The notes beneath the pieces are model-generated. The model had not been told where the DNA came from and searched no databases. It worked only from the letters and a program-made list of their open reading frames with translations. Shown piece after piece: positions 16,547 to 26,336 of a stretch of 64,000 bases of DNA. Location: NCBI RefSeq assembly GCF_027924605.1, contig NZ_AP027042.1:1713524-1777523 (forward strand), written 5' to 3'. Both the position numbers and the translations under genes were made by a program. The stretch comes from Dyella sp. GSA-30 (lineage in GTDB: Bacteria > Pseudomonadota > Gammaproteobacteria > Xanthomonadales > Rhodanobacteraceae). Every line of letters starts with the position of its first letter. The first letter of the stretch is position 1.

Positions 16547-19007
16547 TTCGCCCGATATCGCAGCGCGGTTGAACGCCGCGGGTTTGCGCGCACTGGGCGC
16601 CAGCCTGGTGACGCCGGAGTTGATCATTTTTCCGGTGCGCCATCACAGCCCTGGATGCGCGCTGCATATCCAGCGCATGTTCGAGGAGCAGGCGCCGAGC
16701 GTTGTATTGGTCGAAGGCCCTCGCTCGTTTACGCCGCTGCTGCCGCTGCTGACGGATGCGCAGGCGCGCATGCCGCTGGCGATCTATACCTACGCCGTCC
16801 ACAGCGTGCAGGCCGGCGCAGGCGAACGGCGCAGTGCGGCGTATTACCCATTCTGCGACTACTCGCCCGAACTGGTAGCCCTGCGCGCCGCGTCGGCGGC
16901 CGGTGTGCCGACACGCTTTATCGATCTCGACTATGCCGAGCAAAGTCTGCTCGAACAGCGGGCCGAGCAGGTCGATGAAGAAGCCATGTCCCTGCTCGAC
17001 GAACGGCATTACCGACGCAGCCGCTATTTGCAGGTCTTGGCTGAACAGCTCGGATGCCGGGACCACGAAGAGTTATGGGAGCATCTGTTCGAAGCTACCG
17101 CATCCGGACGGTCTTCCGGCGATTACATTACCGACATCGCGGCCTATTGCCAGTTGTCGCGCGTCGATAGCAGCGAACAGGAGTTGAAGGCCGACGGCAC
17201 CTTGCAACGCGAAGCGGAGATGGCCTGGCATATCCGCGAGGCAGTACGGCGGCGCGAGCCAGGTGAGGGTCCCGTGCTTGCGGTGGTCGGTGGGTTCCAT
17301 GCCGTGGTACTGCCCGAGTTGCTGGCGCGCGACGAGCCGCGACCGAGCCTCCCGGGTATGCGCGTGTCCGATTCATCGGCTGCATTGATTCGCTACAGCT
17401 TCGATCGGCTGGACCGCCTGAACGGTTATTCCGCCGGCATGACCGCGCCGGCGTGGCATCAGCTTCTATGGGAGGCGCAACAGAAGCAGGCAAGGATCAG
17501 TCCGGCGGCATCGTTGCGGATACGTCGTGAAGTGGGCTTGCAGTTGCTTTTTGATATCGCCGTCGAGCTGCGCGAATGCCATGACTTCGCCTTGCCGATG
17601 CCGGCTGTTGCAGCCGCATACGAACAGATGTTGCGCCTGGCCGCGCTGCGTGGTCGCGCGGTGCCGCTGCGCGACGATGTCCTGGACGCCATCGTAAGCT
17701 GTTTCGTCAAGGGCGACGCCGACGCTGACGGCATGCTGGTGCGTCATGTCGCGCAACGCTGGTTCAGCGGCCATGCCATGGGGCGCGTTCCGCCTGGCGC
17801 TCCCACGCCGCCGCTGGTGAAGGACTTCGACTATCGTGCGCGGCGCCAGCGCCTGCGCCTGGACGACAGCCAGCCCAGGCGTGCGGCACTGGATATCTAT
17901 CGCCGCCCGGAGCATCGGCTGACCAGTCGTCTGTTGCACGGGCTGAATCTGCTGGCGGTTCCTTTTGCGGTGCGTACGGCTGGACCGGATTTTGTCGCCG
18001 GGGTCGGCTTGGAGCGCTTGCAGGAACAATGGGAGTACAGCTATTCCGCGGCGACCGAAGCGGCATTGGTGGAAGCGTCGGTCTATGGCGTAACCGTGCC
18101 GTTGGCCGTGGCGAATCGCTTTTCCGCGCGCCTGGATCGGCTCCATGCCGATGGCCAGGCCAAGGATGCTGCTGCGGCAGCCGCCATGCTGGCGCAAGCC
18201 TGTGTGCTGGGTCTGCATGATCACCTGCCGCGCACGCTCGACACCTTGCGTACGGCGATCGCCGGCGATGCCTCGTTCGAGTCGGTTACCAAAGCGGCAG
18301 GCAGCATAGGCTTGCTGTGGGAGTCGCGCGAGCCTCTGGAGGCACGAGACGCGCGTGGCATTCCCGTCGTGCTGCAATCGGCCTATGAGCGTGCGATCTA
18401 TCTGGGTGCCTCATTGCGAAGCATGCAGGGCGACGGCTCCGCCCTGGTCGAGGCACTGGGCCGTCTGCGCGAGTTGTTGATCAGTGCGGCCGGCCGTGAC
18501 CTCGACGCTGCACTTTATTGGGACATGGTCGGCCAGTTGCACGCAGGCCATCCCGCCGCGGTGATTCGCGGCGCTTGCGCCGGGTTGCTCTATCTCGCCG
18601 GACAACTCATGGAAGGCGACCTGGGCCAGGCCCTGGCCGGCCACTTGGGTGGCTTGCGCGATCCGAAGGATGCAGTCGGTTATCTGCGTGGATTGCTTGC
18701 GACTGCACGAGAAACCGCGTGGCAGCAGCCGATGGTGCTCCAGTCGCTCGATGCGTTGTTGCAGCAGTGGGGCGAGCCGGCTTTCGTGGCCTGTCTGCCG
18801 GAGCTTCGCCTGGCGTTTTCCAGCATGACGCCGAAGGAGACCGACCGTGTGGCCGAGGCAGTGGCCCAATTGCATGGTGCCGCCAACCTGGGTCGGTTGG
18901 TCGACTATCAACTGGATGAAGCACAGGTTCAGGCCAATCTTGCCCTTTCGGCCGTGCTGCGTGAGGTCTTTGCATCCGATGGCCTGGACGCATGGTGGGA
19001 CGCATGA
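16536..19007 (+). CDS. yehM: DUF5682-family protein (YehM-like)
   Basis: Cytoplasmic protein of about 823 aa. Near the N-terminus it has FPVRHHSPGCA and, about 30 residues on, VLVEGPRSF. Further along comes VVGGFHAVVLPELL. This RHHxPG ... EGP ... GGFH pattern is the hallmark of DUF5682 and is loosely reminiscent of EreA/ChaN-like hydrolases; that comparison is inference. The C-terminal half is helical. The start is uncertain: I use TTG 16536 (GGAGG 12 nt upstream, 11-nt overlap with the ATPase gene); ATG 16497 and GTG 16608 are alternatives. It occupies the YehM position in the cluster. Confidence 0.82.
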   Translation: MNADSPDIAARLNAAGLRALGASLVTPELIIFPVRHHSPGCALHIQRMFEEQAPSVVLVEGPRSFTPLLPLLTDAQARMPLAIYTYAVHSVQAGAGERRSAAYYPFCDYSPELVALRAASAAGVPTRFIDLDYAEQSLLEQRAEQVDEEAMSLLDERHYRRSRYLQVLAEQLGCRDHEELWEHLFEATASGRSSGDYITDIAAYCQLSRVDSSEQELKADGTLQREAEMAWHIREAVRRREPGEGPVLAVVGGFHAVVLPELLARDEPRPSLPGMRVSDSSAALIRYSFDRLDRLNGYSAGMTAPAWHQLLWEAQQKQARISPAASLRIRREVGLQLLFDIAVELRECHDFALPMPAVAAAYEQMLRLAALRGRAVPLRDDVLDAIVSCFVKGDADADGMLVRHVAQRWFSGHAMGRVPPGAPTPPLVKDFDYRARRQRLRLDDSQPRRAALDIYRRPEHRLTSRLLHGLNLLAVPFAVRTAGPDFVAGVGLERLQEQWEYSYSAATEAALVEASVYGVTVPLAVANRFSARLDRLHADGQAKDAAAAAAMLAQACVLGLHDHLPRTLDTLRTAIAGDASFESVTKAAGSIGLLWESREPLEARDARGIPVVLQSAYERAIYLGASLRSMQGDGSALVEALGRLRELLISAAGRDLDAALYWDMVGQLHAGHPAAVIRGACAGLLYLAGQLMEGDLGQALAGHLGGLRDPKDAVGYLRGLLATARETAWQQPMVLQSLDALLQQWGEPAFVACLPELRLAFSSMTPKETDRVAEAVAQLHGAANLGRLVDYQLDEAQVQANLALSAVLREVFASDGLDAWWDA

Positions 19008-20122
19008 ATCCCCTGGACCGCTGGCGCCTGGTATTGGGGCGATATGCCGACAGACGGTTGCCGGGCGCTGCCGGTGGCAGTAGCGGCTATGCACGTATGG
19101 ATCGCGCCCTCGATTACCTTTATGGCCGCGAATACAAGGGCAGGGGACTGCGTCAGGAGCTCGGGCCAGGTTCCCTCGACCCATCTCAACTCACCTTGGT
19201 GACCTGGCTCAACGAGGTGCGCGAGCTGTTTCCGCAGGACACGGTCGAAGTGATCGAGAAGCACGCGCTCGACCGCTACGGGATGACCGAGCTGGTCACC
19301 GATCCGCGTACGCTCGAACGGCTGGAGCCGAACCAGCAACTGCTGCGTACCTTGCTCACCTTGCGCGGGCACCTGAAGGGCGAAGTGCTCGAGGTGGCGC
19401 GACGGATTGTGCGCAAGGTGGTGGAGGAGCTCAAGCGCAAGCTGGAATCTGAAATACGCCAGACCCTGACCGGGCGCTTGAATCGCTTTCGCCATTCACC
19501 GATGGCGATAGCGCAGAATTTCGATGCGGCCGGTACGGTACGGCGCAATCTGAAGCACTACGATGCAGAACGCGGCAAACTGGTGATCGACCAGGTGCGC
19601 TTTTTCGAGCGCAATACGCGGCGTCTGCCTTGGGACATCATATTGTGCGTGGACCAGAGCGGCAGCATGGCCGACTCGGTGATTCACAGTGCGGTGATGG
19701 CCGGCATCCTTGCCGGACTTCCGGCATTCCGCGTGAAGATCGTCGTGTTCGATACCAACGTAGTCGATCTGACCGGCCATTCCCACGATCCGGTCGAAAT
19801 GCTCATGCGCGTGCAATTGGGTGGCGGTACCGATATTGCTCAGGCCGTCCGTTACTGCGCACAACTGGTGGAAAATCCGCATCGAACCGTCATGGTGCTG
19901 ATCACCGATTTTTGCGAGGGTGCATCACCGGGCGAGCTGGTGCGTGCCGTCAAGCAACTGGCCGAGGCCCGCGTCAGGTTGATTGGCCTGGCCTCGCTCG
20001 ACGGGCAATCGGATCCGGTATACGACCGTCAGATGGCCGAGCGCCTGGCCGCTTGCGGCATGGAGATCGCCGCGCTGACACCGCAGCGTCTCGCGCAATG
20101 GCTGGTCAAGGTGATCTCGTGA
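19004..20122 (+). CDS. yehP: VWA-domain protein (CoxE/YehP-like)
   Basis: Protein of 372 aa. The N-terminal half is charged and helical. The C-terminal half is a von Willebrand factor A domain with a complete metal-ion-dependent adhesion site: DQSGS (217-221, DxSxS), the Thr of GGGTDIAQA, and the Asp of LITDFCEG. MoxR ATPases usually act with such VWA proteins (CoxD/CoxE, NorQ/NorD and RavA/ViaA are known pairs), so this is the expected partner of the ATPase encoded at 15446. Its start overlaps the DUF5682 stop (ATGA), and its stop overlaps the next start (GTGA), which supports fixed stoichiometry. Confidence 0.93.
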   Translation: MNPLDRWRLVLGRYADRRLPGAAGGSSGYARMDRALDYLYGREYKGRGLRQELGPGSLDPSQLTLVTWLNEVRELFPQDTVEVIEKHALDRYGMTELVTDPRTLERLEPNQQLLRTLLTLRGHLKGEVLEVARRIVRKVVEELKRKLESEIRQTLTGRLNRFRHSPMAIAQNFDAAGTVRRNLKHYDAERGKLVIDQVRFFERNTRRLPWDIILCVDQSGSMADSVIHSAVMAGILAGLPAFRVKIVVFDTNVVDLTGHSHDPVEMLMRVQLGGGTDIAQAVRYCAQLVENPHRTVMVLITDFCEGASPGELVRAVKQLAEARVRLIGLASLDGQSDPVYDRQMAERLAACGMEIAALTPQRLAQWLVKVIS

Positions 20123-22278
20123 GTACCGTGCGCGAGCAATTACAGGCCCAGCTATCGCGTTATGACGACGATGCATTCGCGGCACTCGCCAACCGTGGCC
20201 TGTTGCGCCGTGCGTACAAGGATCTGGAAAGCCACGCGCCGACCATTGTCAACGAGTCCGATGAGGCACTGCATCTTGCCTTTGCCGGACAAGAGGTGCG
20301 TTTTGATCTGCGCGGGCCGGCGCAGGCGCAATGTAGTTGCCCGGCCAGCGGCGTGTGTCAGCACATGCTTGGCGCGGCTATCGGGCTGCGGCGCCTGTTG
20401 GAAGAGTCCAGCGCCGGATCGGAGCAGCGCGATACGGTCGAACCGAACATGGCTCCGATCGCCGAGCCTGCCGCTTCTGCCGTGCCCTCGAATGAACTGC
20501 TGCGCGATGCGCTGCTTGCCATGTCGTACGCCGATCTGCTCAAGCACGCCGGCAAGGCCGGTTACCGCTGGGCCTGGCAGTGCGTGCAGGATCTGGAGCC
20601 GGAGCAAGACATCCGATTGAGCGGCGAGCGCAATATCGTGATCGAGCTCATGCGACCGCGCATGAGCTTTCGCTACATGGGAGGAGCGCTCGATAGCTTG
20701 ATCGTGGATACACAGACCGCACAGGTGGCCAAGTATCGCGTGGCTGCCGTGCTTGCATTCCAGCGCGCGCACGGTATCGCGCTGCGCGAACCCGATGCAC
20801 CAGGCAAGCTCAGGAACGCCGAACTCGATCTGGGCAAGGATCATGCGCTTGCACAAACAGGCGTGGTGGCTCTGCTGGACTCGCGCACACGTTTGCACGT
20901 GGCTGTGCGTGATTTGTTGCAGGAATGCATCGCGCTAGGTCTGTCGCATCTGTCCGAGGCAGTGCAGCAACGTTATGCGACGCTGGCGGTATGGGCGCAA
21001 GGCGCCGAATACTACCGACTGGCGCTGCTGCTGCGACGCCTTGCCGATCATGTCGAGTTGCTGCTCGATCGCGCCGGCAACGCCGACGAACACACGCTGC
21101 TTGACGAGATCAGTCTGGCATTCGGCCTGATACTGGCGTTGGGCCGCACCGGTGCCCATGGCCCACCAGCACATCTGGTCGGGCGGGCACGCACTCGCTA
21201 TGAAGCGGCAGGTACGCTCGAATTGTTGGGACTGGGTGCCAGCGCCTGGCGCTCCGCTTCGGGTTATATCGGATTGACGATGCTGTTCTGGTCACCGGCC
21301 GACCGTACGTTTCTCTCGTGCACCGATGCACGCCCCGAGTCCCAGGGCGGCTTCAATCCTGTCGCCCGCTACAAGGCTGCCGGACCATGGGGCGGCCTGG
21401 GTGCACCAGCGCAAGCCACGGGACGTCGCCTGCTGTTGACGAATGCGCAGCTCAACGCGGCGGGCCGTCTGTCGGCAGCAGAGCATACGAACGTGGCGGT
21501 ACAGCAGGTTGCCGCACATGCATTTCTGCAACAGCTTCAGCCTGCCGCAAACTGGCAGGTGTTGCGGCAGGCGAGACAGCTGCAGCAACGCAGCCTGTTG
21601 GCCGAGGCCCGCCCCATGAACGACTGGGTGGTCCTGCAGCCCAGTCGCATCGGTGCCGCCCATTTCGACTCTACGCGACAGGTCCTGATCTGGCCGGTGT
21701 ACGACGAAACCGGCGACGGTCTGATGATCGAGTTGCCCTATTCGCCTTATACCGAGCACGCCATTGCTCGCATCGAACAGTTGGCCGGAAGGACCTGGTT
21801 TATCGGCGACCTGCTGCTGGTGCGCCTGCGTGACGGAGCGACTGGAACGATTGGCGAACCCTTGAGCATCATCAAGACCGGCATGGCGGACGATGCCAAC
21901 CCGGTCGACGCGTTGCATTTTGACGCCGGCCCCGCACCGGACGCATTGTCGGAGTGGTTGAACAAGTCGAGGCGTCCGCCCAGTCATCCGGGAGCGGATC
22001 GCGGGCAGTCGGGTCGTCCATCCGCGAGTCCCGAGCGACTGCGCAGTTTTCGCCATTGGTTGCGCCGGCAAGCCGAGCGAGGCACCGGCGCGGAGTCGGC
22101 GATTCAGCTATCGGACGAATTGTCCGGATGGCAGTCCAGGCTGGTTGCTGCCGGCCTGACCGCCTTTGGGGGCTTGAGCGAAAAGCTCGATGTCACCGCA
22201 CGTCTATTGGCAGCCAACTACGTCTGCATGCAATGCGAGCGCATGATCGATGGTTCGGACGGTTCGATCAATTTCTGA
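20119..22278 (+). CDS. yehQ: SWIM zinc-finger protein (YehQ-like)
   Basis: Protein of 719 aa. The SWIM motif CxCx5CxH is plainly visible: Cys72, Cys74, Cys80, His82 (CSCPASGVCQH). SWIM fingers bind zinc and mediate DNA or protein contacts. The remaining 600 residues are helical with no other recognised domain, and a second CxxC (CMQC) lies about 15 residues from the C-terminus. The GTG start overlaps the VWA gene's stop. It is the last gene of the five-gene unit, matching E. coli yehQ in domain and position. Whether it recognises nucleic acid or recruits a substrate to the ATPase is unknown. Confidence 0.9.
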   Translation: MSTVREQLQAQLSRYDDDAFAALANRGLLRRAYKDLESHAPTIVNESDEALHLAFAGQEVRFDLRGPAQAQCSCPASGVCQHMLGAAIGLRRLLEESSAGSEQRDTVEPNMAPIAEPAASAVPSNELLRDALLAMSYADLLKHAGKAGYRWAWQCVQDLEPEQDIRLSGERNIVIELMRPRMSFRYMGGALDSLIVDTQTAQVAKYRVAAVLAFQRAHGIALREPDAPGKLRNAELDLGKDHALAQTGVVALLDSRTRLHVAVRDLLQECIALGLSHLSEAVQQRYATLAVWAQGAEYYRLALLLRRLADHVELLLDRAGNADEHTLLDEISLAFGLILALGRTGAHGPPAHLVGRARTRYEAAGTLELLGLGASAWRSASGYIGLTMLFWSPADRTFLSCTDARPESQGGFNPVARYKAAGPWGGLGAPAQATGRRLLLTNAQLNAAGRLSAAEHTNVAVQQVAAHAFLQQLQPAANWQVLRQARQLQQRSLLAEARPMNDWVVLQPSRIGAAHFDSTRQVLIWPVYDETGDGLMIELPYSPYTEHAIARIEQLAGRTWFIGDLLLVRLRDGATGTIGEPLSIIKTGMADDANPVDALHFDAGPAPDALSEWLNKSRRPPSHPGADRGQSGRPSASPERLRSFRHWLRRQAERGTGAESAIQLSDELSGWQSRLVAAGLTAFGGLSEKLDVTARLLAANYVCMQCERMIDGSDGSINF

Positions 22279-22458
22279 CCTGCGGCAATGGGCGAACCAT
22301 CGTTGCGTGACGATGGGTGCAACCAGGTGCCGGGCCGTGCGGAGCATGGTTTATGCCCGCTACACTGGAGAGGTCCGGTGCCCCGCCGGGGTCGTACTGG
22401 TCAATGGAAATGCGATACTTTTGCGGGCATTTCCTGCTATTTACGCCGGTCAATACTT

Positions 22459-22464
22459 TATAAT
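22459..22464 (+). promoter_or_regulatory. -10 element before trpG
   Basis: A perfect TATAAT lies 20 nt before the trpG ATG. No good -35 box is found at the right spacing (the region 22436-22441 reads GCTATT). The 205-nt gap is more AT-rich near this box than the flanking genes. It indicates that trpGDC has its own promoter rather than reading through from the five-gene system, with a very short leader and no visible attenuator. Confidence 0.45.
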
Positions 22465-22483
22465 TCAATAGCTTAGGCCTCGT

Positions 22484-23083
22484 ATGCTCCTGATGATCGA
22501 CAACTACGACAGCTTCACCTTCAACCTCGTGCAGTACCTGGGCGAGTTGGGCCAGGACGTGAAGGTGGTTCGTAACGATGCGCTGGATGTGGCGGGTATC
22601 CGCGCGCTCAGGCCGTCGCACATCATGATTTCGCCGGGGCCGGGCACGCCGGATGATGCCGGCGTATCGCTGGACGTCCTGCGTGAGCTTGGCGCTGAGA
22701 TTCCCGTGTTCGGCGTGTGTCTGGGACATCAGGCGATCGGCCAGGCCTTCGGCGGCAAGGTGATTCGCGCCAAGCAGATCATGCATGGCAAGACGTCGCC
22801 GGTGCGCCACCGCGGCGAAGGCGTGTTCGCCGGATTGCCCGATCCGTTCGAGGCCACGCGCTATCACTCGCTGGTGGTAGAGCAGTCCTCGTTGCCCGAT
22901 TGCCTGGAGGTGACCGCGTGGACCGAGCACGCCGACGGTTCGATCGATGAGATCATGGGCCTGCGCCACAAGACGCTGCCGGTGGAAGGCGTGCAGTTTC
23001 ATCCAGAGTCGATCCTGACCCAGTACGGTCACGATCTGCTGAGCAATTTCCTTGGCCTGCCGCTGAAGAAGCTGGCGGCATGA
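22484..23083 (+). CDS. trpG: anthranilate synthase component II (glutamine amidotransferase)
   Basis: Class I glutamine amidotransferase of 199 aa that supplies ammonia to TrpE. It starts [14 protein letters not shown], the family N-terminus. The nucleophile is Cys79 in GVCLGHQ, and the catalytic His-Glu pair is in VQFHPESI near the end. MISPGPGTP is the oxyanion strand. In some bacteria this subunit also serves aminodeoxychorismate synthase (pabA); no pabB is present here. It overlaps trpD by 4 nt. Confidence 0.97.
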   Translation: MLLMIDNYDSFTFNLVQYLGELGQDVKVVRNDALDVAGIRALRPSHIMISPGPGTPDDAGVSLDVLRELGAEIPVFGVCLGHQAIGQAFGGKVIRAKQIMHGKTSPVRHRGEGVFAGLPDPFEATRYHSLVVEQSSLPDCLEVTAWTEHADGSIDEIMGLRHKTLPVEGVQFHPESILTQYGHDLLSNFLGLPLKKLAA

Positions 23084-24141
23084 ATGCACGGCAAGAGAAT
23101 GTAGGGCGCCGGGTGAGCATCACGCCGCAGGAGGCTCTGCAGCGCACGATCGAGCACCGTGAGATCTTTCACGACGAAATGATCGAGCTGATGGGCCAGA
23201 TCATGCGCGGCGAAGTCAGCCCGCTGATGACCGCAGCGATCATCACCGGCTTGCGCGTCAAGAAGGAAACCGTGGGCGAGATCACCGGCGCCGCGCGCGT
23301 GATGCGCGAGCTCTCGACCAAGGTCGACGCGCCACCGCATCCGCACTTTGTCGACATCGTCGGTACCGGCGGCGACGGTGCGTCCAGTTTCAATATCTCC
23401 ACGGCGTCGATGTTCGTCGCTGCCGCGGTCGGCGCACGCGTCGCCAAGCACGGCGGACGCAGCGTGTCGTCGAAGTCGGGCAGTGCCGATGTGCTCGAAG
23501 CGCTAGGCGCGAAGATCGACCTGTCACCGGCACAAGTGGCCCGGTGCATGCAGCAGACTGACATCGGCTTCATGTTCGCGCCCAATCACCATCCGGCCAT
23601 GAAAGTGGTCGCGCCGGTGCGCAAGGAAATGGGTGTACGCACCTTGTTCAACATCCTCGGGCCGCTGACCAATCCGGCCGGCGCGCCGAATATCCTGATG
23701 GGGGTGTTCCATCCCGATCTGGTCGGTATCCAGGTGCGTGTGCTGCAGGCGCTGGGCGCGCAGCATGCGCTGGTGGTGTGGGGCCGTGACGGCATGGATG
23801 AGATCTCCCTGGGCGCCGCGACCCTGGTGGGCGAGCTGCGCGATGGTGAAGTGCGTGAATACGAGGTGGAGCCGGAGGATTTCGGCCTGGCCATGGCCTC
23901 CAGCCGCAACCTGCGCGTGGAGAACGCCGATGAGTCCCGCGCCATGCTGATCGAGGCGCTGGAAGGCAAGCGCGGCGTGCCGCACGACATTGTCTGCCTG
24001 AACGCCGGGGCCGCCCTTTACACGGCCAATGTGGCCCATAGCATCGATGAGGGTATCGAGCGGGCACGGGCGGCGATTGCCTCCGGTGCGGCACGTGCCA
24101 AGCTGGATCAGTTCGTGGCGGCGACCCGACAGCCAGTCTGA
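23080..24141 (+). CDS. trpD: anthranilate phosphoribosyltransferase
   Basis: Transfers the phosphoribosyl group of PRPP to anthranilate, the second step of tryptophan synthesis. The 353-aa frame has the PRPP-binding glycine loop [14 protein letters not shown] (about 89-102), the [21 protein letters not shown] segment (split here over two strands of the fold) and [10 protein letters not shown]. The ATG overlaps the trpG stop (ATGA). The N-terminus carries about 12 extra residues before the conserved ITPQEALQ; a GTG start at 23113 is possible but less likely given the coupled ATG. Confidence 0.97.
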   Translation: MNARQENVGRRVSITPQEALQRTIEHREIFHDEMIELMGQIMRGEVSPLMTAAIITGLRVKKETVGEITGAARVMRELSTKVDAPPHPHFVDIVGTGGDGASSFNISTASMFVAAAVGARVAKHGGRSVSSKSGSADVLEALGAKIDLSPAQVARCMQQTDIGFMFAPNHHPAMKVVAPVRKEMGVRTLFNILGPLTNPAGAPNILMGVFHPDLVGIQVRVLQALGAQHALVVWGRDGMDEISLGAATLVGELRDGEVREYEVEPEDFGLAMASSRNLRVENADESRAMLIEALEGKRGVPHDIVCLNAGAALYTANVAHSIDEGIERARAAIASGAARAKLDQFVAATRQPV

Positions 24142-24192
24142 CGCGGACTGCGATACTCTTAGCGCGCCCCCCACTTCCGTCTGCTTTTGCTC

Positions 24193-24987
24193 ATGCCCGA
24201 TATCCTGACCCGCATCCTGGCCCGCAAGACCGAGGAGCTCGCCGAGCGTAGCGCCCGCATGCCCCTGGCCGAACTGTCCGCGCGCGTGGCCGATCTGCCC
24301 GAGACGCGCGGTTTTTCCGCCGCGATCGAGGCGAAGATCGACGCAGGCCTGCCTGCCGTGATTGCGGAAGTGAAGAAGGCCAGCCCGAGCAAGGGCATCA
24401 TCCGCCCGGATTTCGACCCGGCGTCGATTGCGCGCAGCTACGAGCTGGGTGGCGCCGCGTGTCTGTCCGTGCTGACCGACAAGGATTTCTTCCACGGTAG
24501 CGAAGATTTCCTGCAGCAGGCGCGCGCCGCATGCAGCCTGCCGGTGCTGCGCAAGGATTTTGTGATCGACCCGTACCAGGTGTACGAGGCACGCGTGATC
24601 GGCGCGGACTGCATCCTGCTGATCGTCGCGGCGCTGGGCGATGCCGCCTTACTGGAACTGTCGCTGCTGGCCGCCGAACTCGACCTGGACGTGTTGTGCG
24701 AAGTGCACGACGTCGAGGAAATGGAGCGTGCGCTGGCATTGCCGGTGCCGCTGATCGGCGTGAACAACCGTAACTTGCGTACGTTCGAAACGACCATCGA
24801 TACCTCGATCGAGCTGCAGTCGATGATCGAGTACGACCGCATCCTGGTCAGCGAGTCGGGGATCCATACGCATGACGATATCGAGCGTCTGCAGGGCGCC
24901 GGCATCAATGCGTTCCTGGTCGGCGAGGCCTTCATGCGCGCCAACGATCCCGGCGCCGAGCTGAAGCGGCTGTTCACAGGTAGCTGA
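24193..24987 (+). CDS. trpC: indole-3-glycerol phosphate synthase
   Basis: TIM-barrel enzyme of 264 aa that closes the indole ring, the fourth step of tryptophan synthesis. Conserved strands are [11 protein letters not shown] (catalytic Lys), [49 protein letters not shown] and LVSESGI. I use the ATG at 24193 ([12 protein letters not shown], the family start) rather than a TTG 6 nt earlier. The spacing from trpD is 51 nt. This is a single-function trpC, not fused to trpF; trpF, trpB and trpA are not in the window. Confidence 0.97.
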   Translation: MPDILTRILARKTEELAERSARMPLAELSARVADLPETRGFSAAIEAKIDAGLPAVIAEVKKASPSKGIIRPDFDPASIARSYELGGAACLSVLTDKDFFHGSEDFLQQARAACSLPVLRKDFVIDPYQVYEARVIGADCILLIVAALGDAALLELSLLAAELDLDVLCEVHDVEEMERALALPVPLIGVNNRNLRTFETTIDTSIELQSMIEYDRILVSESGIHTHDDIERLQGAGINAFLVGEAFMRANDPGAELKRLFTGS

Positions 24988-24990
24988 CCG

Positions 24991-25686
24991 ATGCACACAG
25001 GGGATGCAACGGAGCTGCCGGAAACGGTAGCAGTGGCCGTGCCGCGCACGGTGCTGTTCGATTTTGACGGCGTATTGATCTACGGCGATTCGTTTTACCA
25101 GTTCGTACGTCATCGCTACGCACAAGCGTGGCCGCGCAAGCTGCTCGCGTTCCTGTCGTTGCCATGGTTGCTGCTGCAACTGCCGTTTTCGCGGCGTCTG
25201 GTAATGCGCAGCCTCGTGCATACCGCGTTTCTGGGTGTGAACGAGCAACGCTACGTAGCGGCCGCGCAATCCTTTGCCGCCATGCTGGTGCGCCGGCCTA
25301 AGCAGTTCAATCGCGACGCATTGCAGGCCCTGCGTCGACACCAGGCGGCGGGCGATCGGGTGATTGTCGTTACTGGTTGCGAGCACACGCTGGTCAGCAG
25401 CATCTTGCAGCAGCTGGGCCTGGGCGATATCGAAGTGGTGGCGTCGCAGTTCCGTCCCAGCCCGTTCGGTATGCGCGTCAAGCTGCACAACATCGGTCGT
25501 CAGAAGGTCAAGCAGTTGAGCGCACGTGGCATCGATGCCTGGCATCTGGCCTATAGCGATTCGTCGGTCGATATTCCCATGCTCAAGGTCGCCAGCGAGG
25601 CGGTGTTGGTCAACGGCGAGCCGGTGCTATGCAAGAAAATCGAGCGCGCGCTGGGCCGCAGCGTGACGCGAGTCGAGTGGTATTGA
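24991..25686 (+). CDS. HAD-superfamily phosphatase
   Basis: Haloacid-dehalogenase-type hydrolase of 231 aa, beginning 3 nt after trpC and so probably in its operon. Motif I is FDFDGVL (nucleophile Asp and acid/base Asp, about 23-29), motif II is VVTGCE, a Lys lies in the VKLHNIGRQKVKQ region, and motif IV is YSDSSVDIPML. The layout resembles the phosphoserine phosphatase-like HAD-IB group with a helical cap at about 40-110. The natural substrate cannot be told from sequence. No signal peptide. Confidence 0.88.
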   Translation: MHTGDATELPETVAVAVPRTVLFDFDGVLIYGDSFYQFVRHRYAQAWPRKLLAFLSLPWLLLQLPFSRRLVMRSLVHTAFLGVNEQRYVAAAQSFAAMLVRRPKQFNRDALQALRRHQAAGDRVIVVTGCEHTLVSSILQQLGLGDIEVVASQFRPSPFGMRVKLHNIGRQKVKQLSARGIDAWHLAYSDSSVDIPMLKVASEAVLVNGEPVLCKKIERALGRSVTRVEWY

Positions 25687-25690
25687 AGAC

Positions 25691-26179
25691 ATGAATGCGA
25701 CGGTAGAGATCATCCCCTTTGAGTCGGGTCTGCGCGAGCATTTCTACCGGCTCAACGCACAGTGGCTGGAAAAGCATTTCCGTATCGAGGACATCGATCG
25801 CGTCATGCTGGGCGACCCGGAGCGCTACGTGCTGGAGCCGGGTGGAGCGATCTTCTTTGCGCGCTATGACGGCGAGATCATTGGCACCTGCGCCCTATTG
25901 CTGGAGTCGCCGGGCGTGTACGAGCTGTCGAAGATGGGCGTCGATGAGACCTATCGCGGCCTGGGAGCAGGGCGTCTGCTGCTTGATGCGTGCATCGCCG
26001 AGTTTCATCGCCGCCAGGGCGCGACGCTGTTTCTTGAGTCCAATAGCGCGCTGACGACGGCGCTGCGGATGTACGAAAAGGCGGGCTTCGTGAAGCAGCC
26101 GGCGATTCGCTCCGGTTCGCATTACGAGCGGGCGGATGTTTATTACATCTACCAGCCCGATTGCAGCGGGATTGGCTGA
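25691..26179 (+). CDS. GNAT-family N-acetyltransferase
   Basis: Protein of 162 aa, 4 nt downstream of the HAD gene. The acetyl-CoA-binding motif A is VDETYRGLGAGRLLLDACI (RxxGxG), with preceding strand YELSKMGV and a C-terminal ALRMYEKAGF motif B. The acceptor substrate is unknown. The close spacing suggests it shares the trpGDC transcript. Confidence 0.9.
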   Translation: MNATVEIIPFESGLREHFYRLNAQWLEKHFRIEDIDRVMLGDPERYVLEPGGAIFFARYDGEIIGTCALLLESPGVYELSKMGVDETYRGLGAGRLLLDACIAEFHRRQGATLFLESNSALTTALRMYEKAGFVKQPAIRSGSHYERADVYYIYQPDCSGIG

Positions 26180-26336
26180 GCTTATTTGCGCGATGGTCGG
26201 CCGCGTGCGTACCGAACTTACAAAGCCTGCCGTACACAACGGTTGATTTCACGGGGGAGCCTTACATACGGCTCCCGCGCTCCTTCATAGGCTGAGCTCA
26301 AGCGCATCAATGCGCTTTCAGTCCTGGAGGATCAAG

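Noticed and set aside
11709-22278. Prophage or integrative element carrying the five-gene system
   Set aside because: No integrase, direct repeats or tRNA next to it; base composition by eye matches the neighbours.
22279-22483. Attenuator or terminator between the SWIM gene and trpG
   Set aside because: No stem followed by a T run and no Trp-rich leader; only a -10 box is convincing.
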